From positions 1-42,343 of the forward strand of contig JAKLLJ010000002.1 of the NCBI GenBank assembly GCA_023150215.1: a stretch of DNA of 42,343 bases, written 5' to 3'. The stretch's first letter is position 1. Every line of letters starts with the position of its first letter. The position numbers and the translations under genes are program-made. The DNA comes from Thauera sp. (GTDB taxonomy: Bacteria; Pseudomonadota; Gammaproteobacteria; Burkholderiales; Rhodocyclaceae). Of the stretch, positions 31,914 through 42,343 are shown one piece after another. The notes beneath the pieces are model-generated. The model saw nothing but the letters and a program-made list of their open reading frames with translations. It ran no database searches and had not been told where the DNA came from.

Positions 31914-33665
31914 TCAGAACGCGATCGCCACCCCGAAATGCAGGCGCAGGCTGCGCGCCTGATGGCCCCAGGCGAGATCGATCGCCAGCGGCCCGGCCGG
32001 GCTGCGCCAGCGCGCACCGAGGCCATAGCCGACGTGCAGGTCGAAGTCGTCGCGGGTGTCGGCCGCGTCGCCGGCGTCGACGAAGAAGGCCGCGCCCCAC
32101 TGCGGCGCGAACCAGCGCACGTATTCGGCGCTCGCGGTGGCGAGATAGCGCCCGCCGACGGTGGCGTTGCCCTCGCTCACCCCCAGGCTCTGGTAATCGT
32201 AGCCGCGCACCGATTGCGCACCGCCCGTGCGGAACAGGAAGTCCTGCGGCACACCCTCGCGGCTGTCGGCGACGGTGACGCCGGCCTCACCGCGCAGGAT
32301 GAACACGTCGGTGCCGCGCAGCGGCTGATAGCGTGCGAAGCGCGAATACACGCGCACGAAGTCCTGCTCGGAGAGCACTGCCTTGCTGCCGCCGCCGAGC
32401 TGGAACTCGAGCAGGTAACCGCTGGTGGGGTCGAGCAGGTCGTTGACCGCGCGCTTGACCCAGGTCCAGTTGGCGGTGAGCGTGTTGCTGGAGCGCGGTG
32501 CGGCGCCGTCGGGTTCGATGCGCTCGTGCTGCAGCCGCAGCGCGAGCTGGGTTTCGATGTCGCCGCGCAGCGTGGTGCGCGTGGCACCGAGGGCCTGGGA
32601 GTCGATCTTCAGGCCCTCGAGGTCGCTCGACTCGGCGAGCGCACCGAAGCTGTCGCGATCACGGCCGCGCGGCGGCAGGAAGACGTCGGCGAAGAGTGCT
32701 TGGCGACGCTGCTCGAGACGCAGCCCGGAGGAAAACGCCCAGCCGCGCTTGCGCAGGTTCGAGTCTCGATAGGCGAGCTCGACGCGCGCCCCGGTGTTGG
32801 TCGAATAACCTGCGCCGACGCCGGCGTAGCGCGGCAGCGCCTCGGTAACCTGCACCTGCACCGGCACCGAGGCGGACAGCGCAGGGTCGCGCTCGATGTC
32901 GACGATCACCGCACTGAAGTGCGGCGTGTTCTGCAGTTCGGTCTGGAAGGCGAGCAGTGCTTCGCGGTCGTAAGGCGCCCCGAGCTTCAGCTGACTGTAG
33001 CGCTCGACGAGATCGGCGGGCAGGTGCTCCAGCCCGCTCACTTCGAGCGGGCCAAGGTAGAAGGGCGGACCACTGTCGATGCGCACCCGCAGGCGCGCCT
33101 GCGCGCTGTCCGGATCGATCTCGGCGCGGCTGTCGGCGATGCGCGCCGCGGCGTAGCGCTGCGCACCCACCGCATCGAGCAGCGCCTGCTTGGCGCCATC
33201 CCAGTCCCCCTGGCGGAAGGGCTGACCCACCGGCAGGCGCCAGCCGGCACGCAGCAGCTCGAGATAGGACTCGCCGCCGGGGTCGGAGGTGGCGATCTCG
33301 CCGGTGAACAGGATCTCGACCGCACCGATCTCGGTGCGCGGCCCGGGATCGACCTGCAGCCGCCAGTTCTGCGCATCGCTACGGTCAAAACGCACGCTCG
33401 GCGCGAAGTAACCCTCGGTCGCGAGCAAGCCCGCGACCTCGCGACGCGCACGCCGGGTCATCGCCACGCGGTCGGCCGCCTGTTCGGGCAGCGTGCGCAC
33501 CTCCTCTCGCAGCAGGCGCACGTGCTGTTCGAGCAGCGGGCGCACTGCATCGGGTGCTTCGAGACGCACCGTGAGCGCGTCCTGCGCCACCGCGCCGGCG
33601 GTCGCGACCAGCAGCGCGAGCGTCGCCAACGGGCGACGCAGGCGGGCGACAGCGCCCGTCCACAC
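31914..33665 (-). CDS. TamA-like BamA-superfamily outer-membrane protein
   Basis: Signal-like RRPLATLALLVATAGAVAQ, POTRA-type repeats, beta-barrel with GGAQSVRGYDYQSLG and C-terminal LRLHFGVAIAF. Start inferred (GTG). Confidence 0.85.
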   Translation of the reverse strand: MWTGAVARLRRPLATLALLVATAGAVAQDALTVRLEAPDAVRPLLEQHVRLLREEVRTLPEQAADRVAMTRRARREVAGLLATEGYFAPSVRFDRSDAQNWRLQVDPGPRTEIGAVEILFTGEIATSDPGGESYLELLRAGWRLPVGQPFRQGDWDGAKQALLDAVGAQRYAAARIADSRAEIDPDSAQARLRVRIDSGPPFYLGPLEVSGLEHLPADLVERYSQLKLGAPYDREALLAFQTELQNTPHFSAVIVDIERDPALSASVPVQVQVTEALPRYAGVGAGYSTNTGARVELAYRDSNLRKRGWAFSSGLRLEQRRQALFADVFLPPRGRDRDSFGALAESSDLEGLKIDSQALGATRTTLRGDIETQLALRLQHERIEPDGAAPRSSNTLTANWTWVKRAVNDLLDPTSGYLLEFQLGGGSKAVLSEQDFVRVYSRFARYQPLRGTDVFILRGEAGVTVADSREGVPQDFLFRTGGAQSVRGYDYQSLGVSEGNATVGGRYLATASAEYVRWFAPQWGAAFFVDAGDAADTRDDFDLHVGYGLGARWRSPAGPLAIDLAWGHQARSLRLHFGVAIAF

Positions 33666-33670
33666 GCCGA

Positions 33671-34672
33671 TCAGACCCCGTCGTGATAGCCCGCGACGCG
33701 TTCGACCTCGTCCTTCGAGCCGAGGATCACCGGCACGCGCTGGTGCAACTGGGTCGGCTTCAGGTCGAGGATGCGCTCGCGCCCGGTCGACGCCGCCCCA
33801 CCGGCCTGCTCGACCAGCATCGCCATCGGATTGGCCTCGTACATCAGGCGCAGCTTGCCACCCTTGCTGCGGCACTTCTCATCCATCGGGTACATGAAGA
33901 TGCCGCCACGGGTCAGGATGCGGTGCACGTCGGCCACCATCGAGGCCACCCAGCGCATGTTGTAGTCCTTGCCGAGCGGGCCTTCCTTGCCCTGCAGCAT
34001 CTCGTCGACATAGCGCTTGACCGGTGCCTCCCAGAAGCGCGCATTGGAGGCGTTGATGGCGAACTCCCGGGTTTCGGCCGGTATGGTCATGAAGGGCTGG
34101 GTGTAGATGAAGCTGCCCATCTCGCGATCGAGCGTGAATCCATGGACGCCATTGCCCACCGTGAGCACGAACTGCGTCGACGGGCCGTACACCGCGTATC
34201 CGGCAGCGGCCTGCTCACGGCCCGCCTGCAGGAAGTCCTCCTCGGTGGGCTCGCGGTGGTCCGGCGAATGGCGCAGCACCGAGAAGATGGTGCCGACCGA
34301 GATGTTCACGTCGATGTTGGACGAGCCGTCGAGCGGGTCGAACAGCAGCAGGAAGCCGCCCTTGGGATAGTCGAAGGGAATCTGGCAGATCGTCTCGACC
34401 TCTTCCGAGGCCATCGCGGCGAGGTGGCCTCCCCATTCGTTGGCCTGCAGCAGGATCTCGTTGGCGATCACATCGAGCTTCTTCTGCGCTTCGCCCTGCA
34501 CGTTGTCGGTGCCCGCCTCACCGAGCACACCGGCCAACGCGCCCTTGGAGACGTTGACGCTGATCGCCTTGACTGCGCGCGCGACGACTTCGATCAGCAG
34601 GCGAAGGTCGGCGGTGATGCGGCCGGCGCGCTGCTGCTCGATAAGGAACTGGGTAAGGGTGACTCGGCGCAT
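33671..34672 (-). CDS. fbp: Fructose-1,6-bisphosphatase class 1
   Basis: [96 protein letters not shown]. Confidence 0.96.
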   Translation of the reverse strand: MRRVTLTQFLIEQQRAGRITADLRLLIEVVARAVKAISVNVSKGALAGVLGEAGTDNVQGEAQKKLDVIANEILLQANEWGGHLAAMASEEVETICQIPFDYPKGGFLLLFDPLDGSSNIDVNISVGTIFSVLRHSPDHREPTEEDFLQAGREQAAAGYAVYGPSTQFVLTVGNGVHGFTLDREMGSFIYTQPFMTIPAETREFAINASNARFWEAPVKRYVDEMLQGKEGPLGKDYNMRWVASMVADVHRILTRGGIFMYPMDEKCRSKGGKLRLMYEANPMAMLVEQAGGAASTGRERILDLKPTQLHQRVPVILGSKDEVERVAGYHDGV

Positions 34673-34841
34673 GAATGGGCTCCGCAATGTGGAAGGGAAC
34701 GGACAAGGGCGAATTATCGCGGTTCCCTGCAACGAGTGCACGCGGTAAACCCGCGGTGGCCTCATGCGCCGACGCGATCGCGGCGCCTGCTGGCGTGCCG
34801 AGGCGCTATCATCGACCCCCCTCACACCGCACGATCCACTC

Positions 34842-36104
34842 ATGCACGTCATGGTTCTCGGCGCCGGCCTGTCCGGCGTCACGACCGCCTGGTACCTGAC
34901 GCAGGCCGGTCTCCGCGTCAGCCTGCTCGACCGCCAGCCCGGGGCCGGTCTCGAGACCAGCTTCGCCAACGGCGGCCAGATCTCGATCAGCCACCCGGAG
35001 CCGTGGGCCAACCCCGGTGCGCCCGCGCAGATCCTGCGCTGGCTCGGTCGCCCGGATGCACCGCTGATGTTTCGCCCCAGCCGCGACCCGGCGCAGTGGA
35101 GGTGGGGCCTGCGCTTCCTGCTTGAATGCCTGCCGGCGCGCACCCATCGCAACACCGCGGCGATCGCAGCCCTCGCGGTGTGGAGCGGCCAGCAACTGCG
35201 CGCGCTGCGCGCGCAGCTCGGCCTGCAGTACGACCAGCTCGGCCGCGGCATCCTGCATTTGTTCTACACCCAGGCCGAGTACCTCAAGGCGCACGAGCGC
35301 GCCCGTGCGCTGCGCGCGTTCGGTATCGACGCCCGCGTGCTCGATCGGGTGCAATGCCTCGCCCTCGAGCCGGCGCTCGCAGCACGCGCCGGCACGCTGG
35401 CTGGCGGCATCCACGCCGCCGGCGACGAGTCGGGCGACGCCCACCAATTCACCCGCGCGCTCGCCGAACGCCTCGCCGCTGCGGGCGCGACGCTGCACTG
35501 GGAAACCGAGCTGCTCGGGCTGGAGGCCGCCCCTGGCGGCGACATCGCCGCTGCGCACGTGCGACGCGCCGACGGCAGCAGCGAGGTGTTGCGGGCCGAC
35601 GCCTGGGTGGTCTGCCTGGGCAGCTATGGCGCCCGCATGCTCGCTCCGCTCGGCATCCGCCTGCCGATCTACCCGGTCAAGGGCTACTCGATCACCGCAC
35701 CAGTATCGAATCCGGCGCTTGCGCCGAGCGTGAGCCTGACCGACGAGTCACGCCGGATCGTGTGCTCGCGCCTGGGTGAACGCCTGCGCGTGGCGGGTAC
35801 GGCCGAGCTCAACGGCTTCGACACCGTGGTGCGCCCGGAACGCATCGCGGCAATCACGGACTGGGTGCAGGCACACTTCCCCGGCGCGATCGATGCCGCG
35901 CGCGCCGAACCCTGGGCGGGGCTGCGCCCGGCCACGCCGGGCAACGTGCCGCTGATCGGTCGCAGCGCACGCGCCAACCTGTGGCTGAACACCGGCCATG
36001 GCACGCTCGGGTGGACACTGGCCTGCGGCTCGGCGGCCGCACTCGCCGAGTTGATGTGCAAACGCCGGCCAGGCGTCGACTTTCCCTTTCTGGATGCGTC
36101 CTGA
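34842..36104 (+). CDS. dadA: D-amino acid dehydrogenase small subunit-like FAD oxidoreductase
   Basis: [79 protein letters not shown]. Confidence 0.9.
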   Translation: MHVMVLGAGLSGVTTAWYLTQAGLRVSLLDRQPGAGLETSFANGGQISISHPEPWANPGAPAQILRWLGRPDAPLMFRPSRDPAQWRWGLRFLLECLPARTHRNTAAIAALAVWSGQQLRALRAQLGLQYDQLGRGILHLFYTQAEYLKAHERARALRAFGIDARVLDRVQCLALEPALAARAGTLAGGIHAAGDESGDAHQFTRALAERLAAAGATLHWETELLGLEAAPGGDIAAAHVRRADGSSEVLRADAWVVCLGSYGARMLAPLGIRLPIYPVKGYSITAPVSNPALAPSVSLTDESRRIVCSRLGERLRVAGTAELNGFDTVVRPERIAAITDWVQAHFPGAIDAARAEPWAGLRPATPGNVPLIGRSARANLWLNTGHGTLGWTLACGSAAALAELMCKRRPGVDFPFLDAS

Positions 36105-36116
36105 GCCCGGCGTGTC

Positions 36117-36611
36117 TTAGCCGGCGCGTGCGGGCTCGGCGGCGTCTTCCGCAGCGAGGCTGGCGCAGCCACAGCCGGCAGCGCGGGTCTCGCCTGCGGC
36201 GAGCGGACGCAGCGTGCACGAATCCACGTCGAAGCCGATCGTGGCGAGATGGAAAGCGAGCGCGGCATCCATGCCATTGACGTGATTGACGAACCAGGCC
36301 GGCAGCTCTTCCATCAGACGGCGACCGAGGAACAGGTCGCCGCGTTCGACGCGGCCGCGGATATCGACCATCACCGCGAGCACGCGGTCGTGTTCGGCGC
36401 GATGGCAACCGGGAAAGTCGACCGCCTCCATCCAGCCGTTCTCAAGATCGAAGTGCGACTTCGCATGCTCGATCAGCGCATCGAGCGCCGGCAGGAAATC
36501 CTCGGGCGCTGCCGAGGCGGCAGCGTTGTAGCACTCGACGAACTCGCGGTGGGTGTCGTCCATTGGCGCGAGCTTGTTGTCGAGATCCTCACTCCAGGCA
36601 AGACTAGGCAT
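36117..36611 (-). CDS. Bacteriohemerythrin-like protein with Cys-containing C-terminal tail
   Basis: MDDTHREFVECYN, HAKSHFDLENGWME, CHRAEHDRVL, FVNHVNGMD ligand pattern; tail RAAGCGCASLAAED. Confidence 0.88.
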   Translation of the reverse strand: MPSLAWSEDLDNKLAPMDDTHREFVECYNAAASAAPEDFLPALDALIEHAKSHFDLENGWMEAVDFPGCHRAEHDRVLAVMVDIRGRVERGDLFLGRRLMEELPAWFVNHVNGMDAALAFHLATIGFDVDSCTLRPLAAGETRAAGCGCASLAAEDAAEPARAG

Positions 36612-36620
36612 TGGAATCTC

Positions 36621-37091
36621 TCACTTGACGACTTTCAGGTGGCTGCCGCGCGGCGGCCGTGCGAGCGGCTGGGGGTCGGTGGCGCGCTCGCGCTGCGGCT
36701 CGGCGCTTGTTGCGGCCATATCCTCGAGCGCTTCGTCGGTGCCCTGCTCGACCGCATCCGCGGACGCTTCGGTGCCCTCGATTTCGGGCTCGAAAGCCAT
36801 CCCTTGGCCATTTTCACGCGCATAGATCGCAATCACGTTGGCCACCGGAATCACCAGCGAATGCGCGGCGCCGCCGAAGCGGGCCTGGAAGCTGATGTAG
36901 TCGTTGGCCATCTGCATCTGGCCGGTCGCGTCGGGCGACAGGTTCAGCACGATCTGGCCATCGCGCGCATAGCCAGGCGGCACGCGGGTATTTTCGTCCA
37001 CAACGGCGGCGAGGTAGGGCGTGAAGCCCTGGTCGATACACCACTCCCAGATGGCGCGCAACAGATAGGGCTTGGTCGAGACGGTGCTCAT
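36621..37091 (-). CDS. sspB: ClpXP protease specificity-enhancing factor
   Basis: STKPYLLRAIWEWCIDQGFTPYLAAVVDENTRVPPGYARDGQIVLNLSPDAT; adjacent to sspA. Confidence 0.95.
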   Translation of the reverse strand: MSTVSTKPYLLRAIWEWCIDQGFTPYLAAVVDENTRVPPGYARDGQIVLNLSPDATGQMQMANDYISFQARFGGAAHSLVIPVANVIAIYARENGQGMAFEPEIEGTEASADAVEQGTDEALEDMAATSAEPQRERATDPQPLARPPRGSHLKVVK

Positions 37092-37161
37092 CGAATCTCC
37101 ATCGCCCCTGGGCACGGCACGGCGACCTGCCTGCCCGGGGCGTTGATGCGTTGTACGCAGC

Positions 37162-37758
37162 TCAGCGGCGCATGACCTTTTCCGACGGCGTCAGCGCGTC
37201 GATGAAGCCCTGGCGGCTGAAAATGCGCTCGGCGTACTTCATCAGCGGCGCGGCCGCCTTCGGCAGCTCGATACCGTAGTGCTCGAGGCGCCACAGCAGG
37301 GGGGCGATGGCCACGTCGAGCATCGAGAACTCGTCGCCGAGCATGTACTTCTGCTTGGTGAACACCGGCGCGAGCTGGGTAAGGTGGTCGCGTACATGCG
37401 TGCGCACCTTGTCGATGCCCTTCTGTGCGGCCTCGAGCGCTTCGAGATGGGTGAACAGCTCCTGCTCGAAGGTGTGCAGCAGCTGGCGGGCGCGAGCACG
37501 CATGATCGGGTCGGGCGGCATCAGCTGCGGATGCGGGAAGCGCTCGTCGATGTACTCGTTGATGATGTTGGCTTCGTACAGCACCAGATCACGGTCAACG
37601 AGCACCGGAACGCGGTTGTACGGGTTGATGATCGCGATGTCTTCGGGCTTGTTGTAGAGATCGACGTCGATGACTTCGAAATCCATGCCCTTCTCGAACA
37701 GCACGATCCGGCAACGATGACTGAAGGGATCGGTCGTGCCGGAATAGAGGTTCATCAT
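37162..37758 (-). CDS. sspA: Stringent starvation protein A (GST-like)
   Basis: MMNLYSGTTDPFSHRCRIVLFEKGMDFEVIDVDLYNKPEDIAIINPYNRVPVLVDRDLVLYEANIINEYIDERFPHPQLMP. Confidence 0.95.
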   Translation of the reverse strand: MMNLYSGTTDPFSHRCRIVLFEKGMDFEVIDVDLYNKPEDIAIINPYNRVPVLVDRDLVLYEANIINEYIDERFPHPQLMPPDPIMRARARQLLHTFEQELFTHLEALEAAQKGIDKVRTHVRDHLTQLAPVFTKQKYMLGDEFSMLDVAIAPLLWRLEHYGIELPKAAAPLMKYAERIFSRQGFIDALTPSEKVMRR

Positions 37759-37779
37759 GGTGTTGCGACTCCGGAATTC

Positions 37780-37817
37780 AAAAGCAAAAAGCGCACCACG
37801 CGGGTCCGCGTGGTGCG
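37780..37817 (-). terminator. Terminator of the petABC operon
   Basis: CGCACCACGCGG/CCGCGTGGTGCG perfect 12-nt arms (37792-37817) followed on the minus strand by CTTTTTGCTTTTG. Confidence 0.8.
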
Positions 37818-37866
37818 TCTGGGTCAGGAACGCGCTAGACGGCCCGGAGGGCCGCGGCGACTGGAA

Positions 37867-38622
37867 TCAATGAATGTCCTTCCAGTAGTTCTTCTTCAGC
37901 GCGTAAGCCAGGACAAAAAGGCCTGCCAGGAAGATCAACACCACGGTGCCGATCGACTTGCGCTTTTCGGCGACCGGCTCGCCCATCCAGACGAGGAAGG
38001 AGACGAGGTCGGCGACCGCCTTGTCGTACTCCTGCACCGTCAGCGTGCCCGGCTTGGCGAGCGACAGCTCGATCTTCTTGGTGCCGTCCGCGTTATCGGT
38101 CATCTTGGCGACCTGCTCGCCCTGAAGTTGCCAGAACACGTGCGGCATGCCGACGTTGGCGAAGACGACGTTGTTCCAGCCCGAAGGACGCTCGGTGTCA
38201 CGATAGAACTGGCGCAGGTAGGTGTACAGCCAATCCGCCCCGCTTCCATCCCCCGAAGCCCGCTGGCGCGCGATCAGGGTGAGGTCGGGAGGCGCTGCGC
38301 CGAACCAGACCTTGGACTCCACCGGACGCATCGCGATCTTCATCAGGTCGCCGATACGCTCGCCGGTGAACATCAGGTTGTCGCGAATCTGCTCCTCGCT
38401 CAGACCGATGTTCTCCAGCTGGTTGTAGCGCATGAAGCTCGCGCTGTGACAGTTCATGCAGTAATTGACGAAAAGCTTGGCACCGTGCTGCAGCGCTGCA
38501 GGCTCGGTGCTCACCGGCGCCTTGTCCAGGTGCAGGCTTGCACCCGCGGCCATCGCCACGGCCGGCGCGAACAGCGCCACCGCTGCAACCCGCTTGATGA
38601 AATTGATCACTCGCGTTTTCAT
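37867..38622 (-). CDS. petC: Cytochrome c1 of the bc1 complex
   Basis: LFVNYCMNCHSASFMRYNQL (CxxCH), GADWLYTYLRQFYRD, C-terminal TM anchor. Confidence 0.95.
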   Translation of the reverse strand: MKTRVINFIKRVAAVALFAPAVAMAAGASLHLDKAPVSTEPAALQHGAKLFVNYCMNCHSASFMRYNQLENIGLSEEQIRDNLMFTGERIGDLMKIAMRPVESKVWFGAAPPDLTLIARQRASGDGSGADWLYTYLRQFYRDTERPSGWNNVVFANVGMPHVFWQLQGEQVAKMTDNADGTKKIELSLAKPGTLTVQEYDKAVADLVSFLVWMGEPVAEKRKSIGTVVLIFLAGLFVLAYALKKNYWKDIH

Positions 38623-39887
38623 TTGAAAGTCACCCTTTCCGGTTCGGGTTTGCACGGGTCGAGTTTGCTATACCACGGCATCAGCAGGAAGAAGGCGAAA
38701 TACAACACCGAGCAGATCTGCGACACCAGCGTACGACCCGGGGTCGGAGCCAGCACACCGAGGTAGCCGAGGATGAAGAAGCACACCAGGAAGATCGCCA
38801 GGACCGTCTTGAAGATCGGCCCCTTGTAGCGGATCGACTTCACCGGGCTACGATCGAGCCAGGGCAGGAAGGCAATGATCACCACCGAGGCGCCCATGGC
38901 CACCACGCCCCAGAACTTCGCATCGAGGCCGAACAGCGGATAGGTCACCGCGCGCAGGATCGAATAGAAGGGCGTGAAGTACCACACCGGCGCAATGTGC
39001 GGCGGCGTCTTCAGCGGGTCGGCCGGGATGAAGTTGTTGAACTCGAGGAAGTAGCCACCACCCTCGGGCATGAAGAACACCACGGCACTGAAGAAGAAGA
39101 GGAAAGCCACGACGCCGACGATGTCCTTCACCGTGTAGTACGGGTGGAAGGGAATGCCGTCGAGCGGCTTGCCGGTCGCATCCTTTTTCTTCTTGATCTC
39201 GACGCCGTCGGGGTTGTTCGAGCCGACTTCGTGCAGCGCGACGATGTGTGCGAGCACCAGGCCGATCAGCACCAGCGGCACCGCGATGACGTGGAAGGAG
39301 AAGAAGCGGTTCAGCGTGGCGTCGCCAATGACGAAGTCGCCGCGGATCACCAGCGACAGATCCGGCCCGATGATCGGGATCGCCGAGAACAGGTTCACGA
39401 TCACCTGCGCGCCCCAATAGGACATCTGCCCCCAGGGCAGCAGATAGCCCATGAAGGCCTCTGCCATCAGCGCCAGGAAGATCAGCGTGCCGAAGACCCA
39501 GATCAGTTCGCGCGGCTTGCGATAGGAACCGTAGATCAGGCCGCGGAACATGTGCAGATACACCACGACGAAGAAAGCCGAGGCGCCGGTCGAGTGCAGG
39601 TAACGGATCAGCCAGCCGCCCGGCACTTCGCGCATGATGTATTCGACGCTGGCGAACGCCACCGGCACGCCGGAGGCATTGAGCGAGGCGTCCGGCTTGT
39701 AGTGCATCACCAGGAAGATGCCGGTGACGATCTGGATGACCAGCACCATAAGCGCCAGCGAACCGAAGAAGTACCAGAAGTTGAAATTCTTCGGCGCGTA
39801 ATACTCCGACAGATGCGCCTTCCAGGTGGACGTGAGCGGGAAGCGCTCATCGATCCAGTTGAGAACGGCTTGGGATTTGGTGGTCAT
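38619..39887 (-). CDS. petB: Cytochrome b of the bc1 complex
   Basis: FWYFFGSLALMVLVIQIVTGIFLVMHYKPD, GYLLPWGQMSYWGAQVIVNLFSAIP, IPFHPYYTVKDIVG. Confidence 0.97.
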   Translation of the reverse strand: MTTKSQAVLNWIDERFPLTSTWKAHLSEYYAPKNFNFWYFFGSLALMVLVIQIVTGIFLVMHYKPDASLNASGVPVAFASVEYIMREVPGGWLIRYLHSTGASAFFVVVYLHMFRGLIYGSYRKPRELIWVFGTLIFLALMAEAFMGYLLPWGQMSYWGAQVIVNLFSAIPIIGPDLSLVIRGDFVIGDATLNRFFSFHVIAVPLVLIGLVLAHIVALHEVGSNNPDGVEIKKKKDATGKPLDGIPFHPYYTVKDIVGVVAFLFFFSAVVFFMPEGGGYFLEFNNFIPADPLKTPPHIAPVWYFTPFYSILRAVTYPLFGLDAKFWGVVAMGASVVIIAFLPWLDRSPVKSIRYKGPIFKTVLAIFLVCFFILGYLGVLAPTPGRTLVSQICSVLYFAFFLLMPWYSKLDPCKPEPERVTFK

Positions 39888-39890
39888 CGC

Positions 39891-40484
39891 TTATGCCTTC
39901 CCGTCATCGCCAACAAGAATGGTGGTGTCCGCGAGGTATTGGTGCGGAGGCACCTCGAGGTTGTCCGGCGCCGGCATGCTGCTGTAGACGCGACCGGCGA
40001 GATCGAACAGCGAGCCATGACAGGGGCACAGGAAGCCACCCGGCCAATCCGCGGTCATGCCGCCCTCGGCACCGATCTTGAACTTCTCGGACGGCGAGCA
40101 GCCGAGATGGGTGCAGATGCCGACCGTGACCAGGTACTCCGGCTTGATCGAACGATGCTTGTTCTTCGCGTACTCCGGCTGCTGCGGCTTGTCGGAGTTC
40201 GGGTCGCTGACCTTGCCCTCCGTCTTGTCTAGCGAGGCAAGCATCTCGGGCGTGCGGCGCAGGATCCACACCGGCTTGCCACGCCACTCCACCGTCATCA
40301 TCTCGCCCGGCTTCAGCTTGCTGACGTCCGCCTCGACCGGCGCACCGGCCGCTTTCGCGCGTTCGGACGGCGTCAGGCTGGCGACGAACGGCACCGCGGT
40401 CGCTACCGCGGCCACGCCGCCCGCGGCGGACGTCGCCAGCAGCAGAGTGCGGCGACTGCTGTCCATTTTCTGATCAACGCTCAT
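39891..40484 (-). CDS. petA: Ubiquinol-cytochrome c reductase Rieske iron-sulfur subunit
   Basis: Tat signal SSRRTLLLATSAAGGVAAVAT; CTHLGCSP and CPCHGSLFDLAGRV. Start at MSVDQKMD. Confidence 0.96.
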   Translation of the reverse strand: MSVDQKMDSSRRTLLLATSAAGGVAAVATAVPFVASLTPSERAKAAGAPVEADVSKLKPGEMMTVEWRGKPVWILRRTPEMLASLDKTEGKVSDPNSDKPQQPEYAKNKHRSIKPEYLVTVGICTHLGCSPSEKFKIGAEGGMTADWPGGFLCPCHGSLFDLAGRVYSSMPAPDNLEVPPHQYLADTTILVGDDGKA

Positions 40485-40671
40485 GAGCCTCTTCCCAAAA
40501 GGAAAACGAAAGACCTGGATACAAATAACTGCGAGATTATATCTAAGACGCCTCGGCAGAGAAAGCATGGGAGGCAGATCGCCAGCCGGAACAAGGCTTT
40601 CCGCAACAAAGACGATCGCAATCATCATGCCGGGGGAAGCCCGCACGGCGCGCCGACAGACGCCCTTCGAC

Positions 40672-41265
40672 TCAGACCGCCCGCCGCTCGACGAGCGCCT
40701 GGGCGATGGTGCCGATGTCCGTATGCTCCAGCTCGCCCCCCACTGGCACGCCGCGCGACAGCCGGCTCACCTTCACCCCGCGCGCCGCAAGCAGGCTCGC
40801 GACAGTATGCGCGGTGGCTTCGCCCTCGTTGGTGAAGTTGGTCGCCAGGATCACCTCGCGCACGCCCTCCTCGGTCGCGCGCGCAAGCAGTTTGTCCAGC
40901 CGCAGTTCGCGCGGACCGACGCCGTCGAGCGGCGACAGCCGGCCCATCAGGACGTAGTAGAGCCCGCTGTAGGAGTGCGTCTGCTCGATCATCGCCAGAT
41001 CGGCAGGCATCTCCACCACGCACAGCAGGGTGGCATCGCGGCGCGGATTGGCACAGCGCGGACAGACGCGCTCTTCGGTGAAGCTGTTGCAGCGCTCGCA
41101 ATGGCGCAGCACCTCGAGCGCGTGAATGAGCGCACGACCGAGCCGCGCCGCGCCGTGCTGGTCGCGTTGCAGCAGGTGGTAGGCCATGCGCTGCGCAGAC
41201 TTGGGCCCCACCCCGGGCAGGCAGCGCAGGGACTCGATCAGCTCGTCGAGGCTGGACGGCGACAT
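40672..41265 (-). CDS. recR: Recombination mediator protein RecR
   Basis: [69 protein letters not shown]. Confidence 0.97.
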   Translation of the reverse strand: MSPSSLDELIESLRCLPGVGPKSAQRMAYHLLQRDQHGAARLGRALIHALEVLRHCERCNSFTEERVCPRCANPRRDATLLCVVEMPADLAMIEQTHSYSGLYYVLMGRLSPLDGVGPRELRLDKLLARATEEGVREVILATNFTNEGEATAHTVASLLAARGVKVSRLSRGVPVGGELEHTDIGTIAQALVERRAV

Positions 41266-41275
41266 CGGGGCGCGC

Positions 41276-41599
41276 TCAGAACGGCAGCTTCATGCCCGGC
41301 GGTAGGTTGAGGCCGGCGGTGACACTGGCCATCTTCTCCTGGGTCGCAGCCTCGACCTTGCGCACCGCATCGTTGAGTGCTGCGGCAACCAGATCCTCGA
41401 GCATCTCCTTGTCGTCCATCACCGACGCGTCGATCGACACGCGGCGCACGTCGTACTTACAGGTCATCTGCACCTTGACCATGCCGGCGCCGGATTGGCC
41501 CTCGACCTCGATCGAGCCGAGCTGGTCCTGCATCTTCTTCATGTTTTCCTGCATCTGCTGGGCCTGCTTCATCAGGCCTGCGATCCCGCCTTTCATCAT
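41276..41599 (-). CDS. ybaB: YbaB/EbfC family nucleoid-associated protein
   Basis: [57 protein letters not shown]; start inside the longer ORF. Confidence 0.95.
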   Translation of the reverse strand: MMKGGIAGLMKQAQQMQENMKKMQDQLGSIEVEGQSGAGMVKVQMTCKYDVRRVSIDASVMDDKEMLEDLVAAALNDAVRKVEAATQEKMASVTAGLNLPPGMKLPF

Positions 41600-41691
41600 G
41601 CTGGGTTCTCCGTCGAATTGCTTGGGGTAAGGGATTGGGGTGAGGGAATCCGCCGCGAGGGCAGGAAGGCGCGAACGCGCTGCGTGCGCCT

Positions 41692-42343
41692 TCAAAGGGG
41701 TTTCACGGTGCTCTCGACCAGGGTGGCGTCGAAGCGCTCGATCAGCTCGCGCACAAAGGGGTCGGCCTCAAGCGCTGCCACCGCTTCGGCGTGGCGCGCG
41801 CGACGCTCGATCTCGTCGCGCTGGGCGGGGGTCTCGCCGGCAATGTCGCCGATCGTGATCCGCACCGCAAGCGTGCACCCGAGCGCTGCCGAAAGCTGCT
41901 CCTGCAGGCGGTCGGCTGCGCCACGATTCATGTCCAGCAGGTGACGGTGGGCGGACGACAGGCGCAACTGAAGGGCTTCATCGGTGCATTCGACCCATTC
42001 GCAGTGCTGTGCCAGCTCACGCACCAGGCCACCCAGGCCGAGCGCACGGATCAGGCCACGCAAGTCGCCGAGGGCGAGCAGCGCAGCGGCGTCGCCGCTT
42101 GCGGCCGCACGTGCCGGCAGCGCTGCCGCGCCCGCAGGCAGCGGCGCGGCAGCGACTGCCGCGGTGAGCTCGGACGGGGATGCGGCCCCCTTCGCCATGG
42201 CTGCTCGCCCCGATGACGGGCGATCCGGCGATGATGGCGCGTAAGCGTCGGCGCTGCCATTGCGGGATTCGCGGGCAGGCGGTGCGTCGTCGTCGGCATA
42301 GGCTTCGGGGGGCAAATCCTCCCAGGGCGGCATGTCGCCAGGC
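41692..42343 (-). CDS. dnaX: DNA polymerase III subunit gamma/tau, C-terminal part (start lies outside the window)
   Basis: [50 protein letters not shown] tau-type domain; conserved dnaX-ybaB-recR order. Confidence 0.85.
   Translation of the reverse strand, partial: PGDMPPWEDLPPEAYADDDAPPARESRNGSADAYAPSSPDRPSSGRAAMAKGAASPSELTAAVAAAPLPAGAAALPARAAASGDAAALLALGDLRGLIRALGLGGLVRELAQHCEWVECTDEALQLRLSSAHRHLLDMNRGAADRLQEQLSAALGCTLAVRITIGDIAGETPAQRDEIERRARHAEAVAALEADPFVRELIERFDATLVESTVKPL

Noticed and set aside
41661-41692. Possible REP fragment (GGAAGGCGCGAAC) and 7-bp hairpin between ybaB and dnaX
   Set aside because: Only 13 nt match, and the GTAG head and full stem are missing; more simply a weak hairpin after dnaX.

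Overview
GC-rich betaproteobacterial chromosome segment. Gene content and synteny resemble Rhodocyclales such as Thauera/Azoarcus, which is an inference. Most of the window is core genome:
- dusB-fis, purH-purD-hemF
- hemC-hemD-hemX-hemY, ppc, an AlgZ/AlgR-like two-component pair, argH
- grxD, prmC-prfA-hemA, tRNA-Phe
- an OmpR-family two-component system, groES-groEL with a perfect CIRCE element, a TamA-like outer-membrane protein, fbp, dadA
- hemerythrin, sspB-sspA, the cytochrome bc1 operon, and recR-ybaB-dnaX.
The most distinctive locus is at about 18.66-21.70 kb. It is a tightly coupled four-gene operon encoding a small exported-type protein ending in -GG, a PqqD-like protein, an HprK-related kinase and a PF14907-like nucleotidyltransferase. 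This matches what I recall as the 'HPr-rel-A' gene set, whose substrate and function I believe are uncharacterised. The first gene is a candidate substrate. A dyad operator-like element abuts a TATAAT box upstream. Other points of interest:
- a Ser/Thr kinase fused to a cyclic-nucleotide-binding domain, ATGA-coupled to a fructosamine-kinase-like gene
- REP/REPIN elements at two sites
- a PmrA/QseB-like direct repeat upstream of a response regulator
- a CIRCE-controlled promoter overlapping the start of a divergent glycosidase-like gene.
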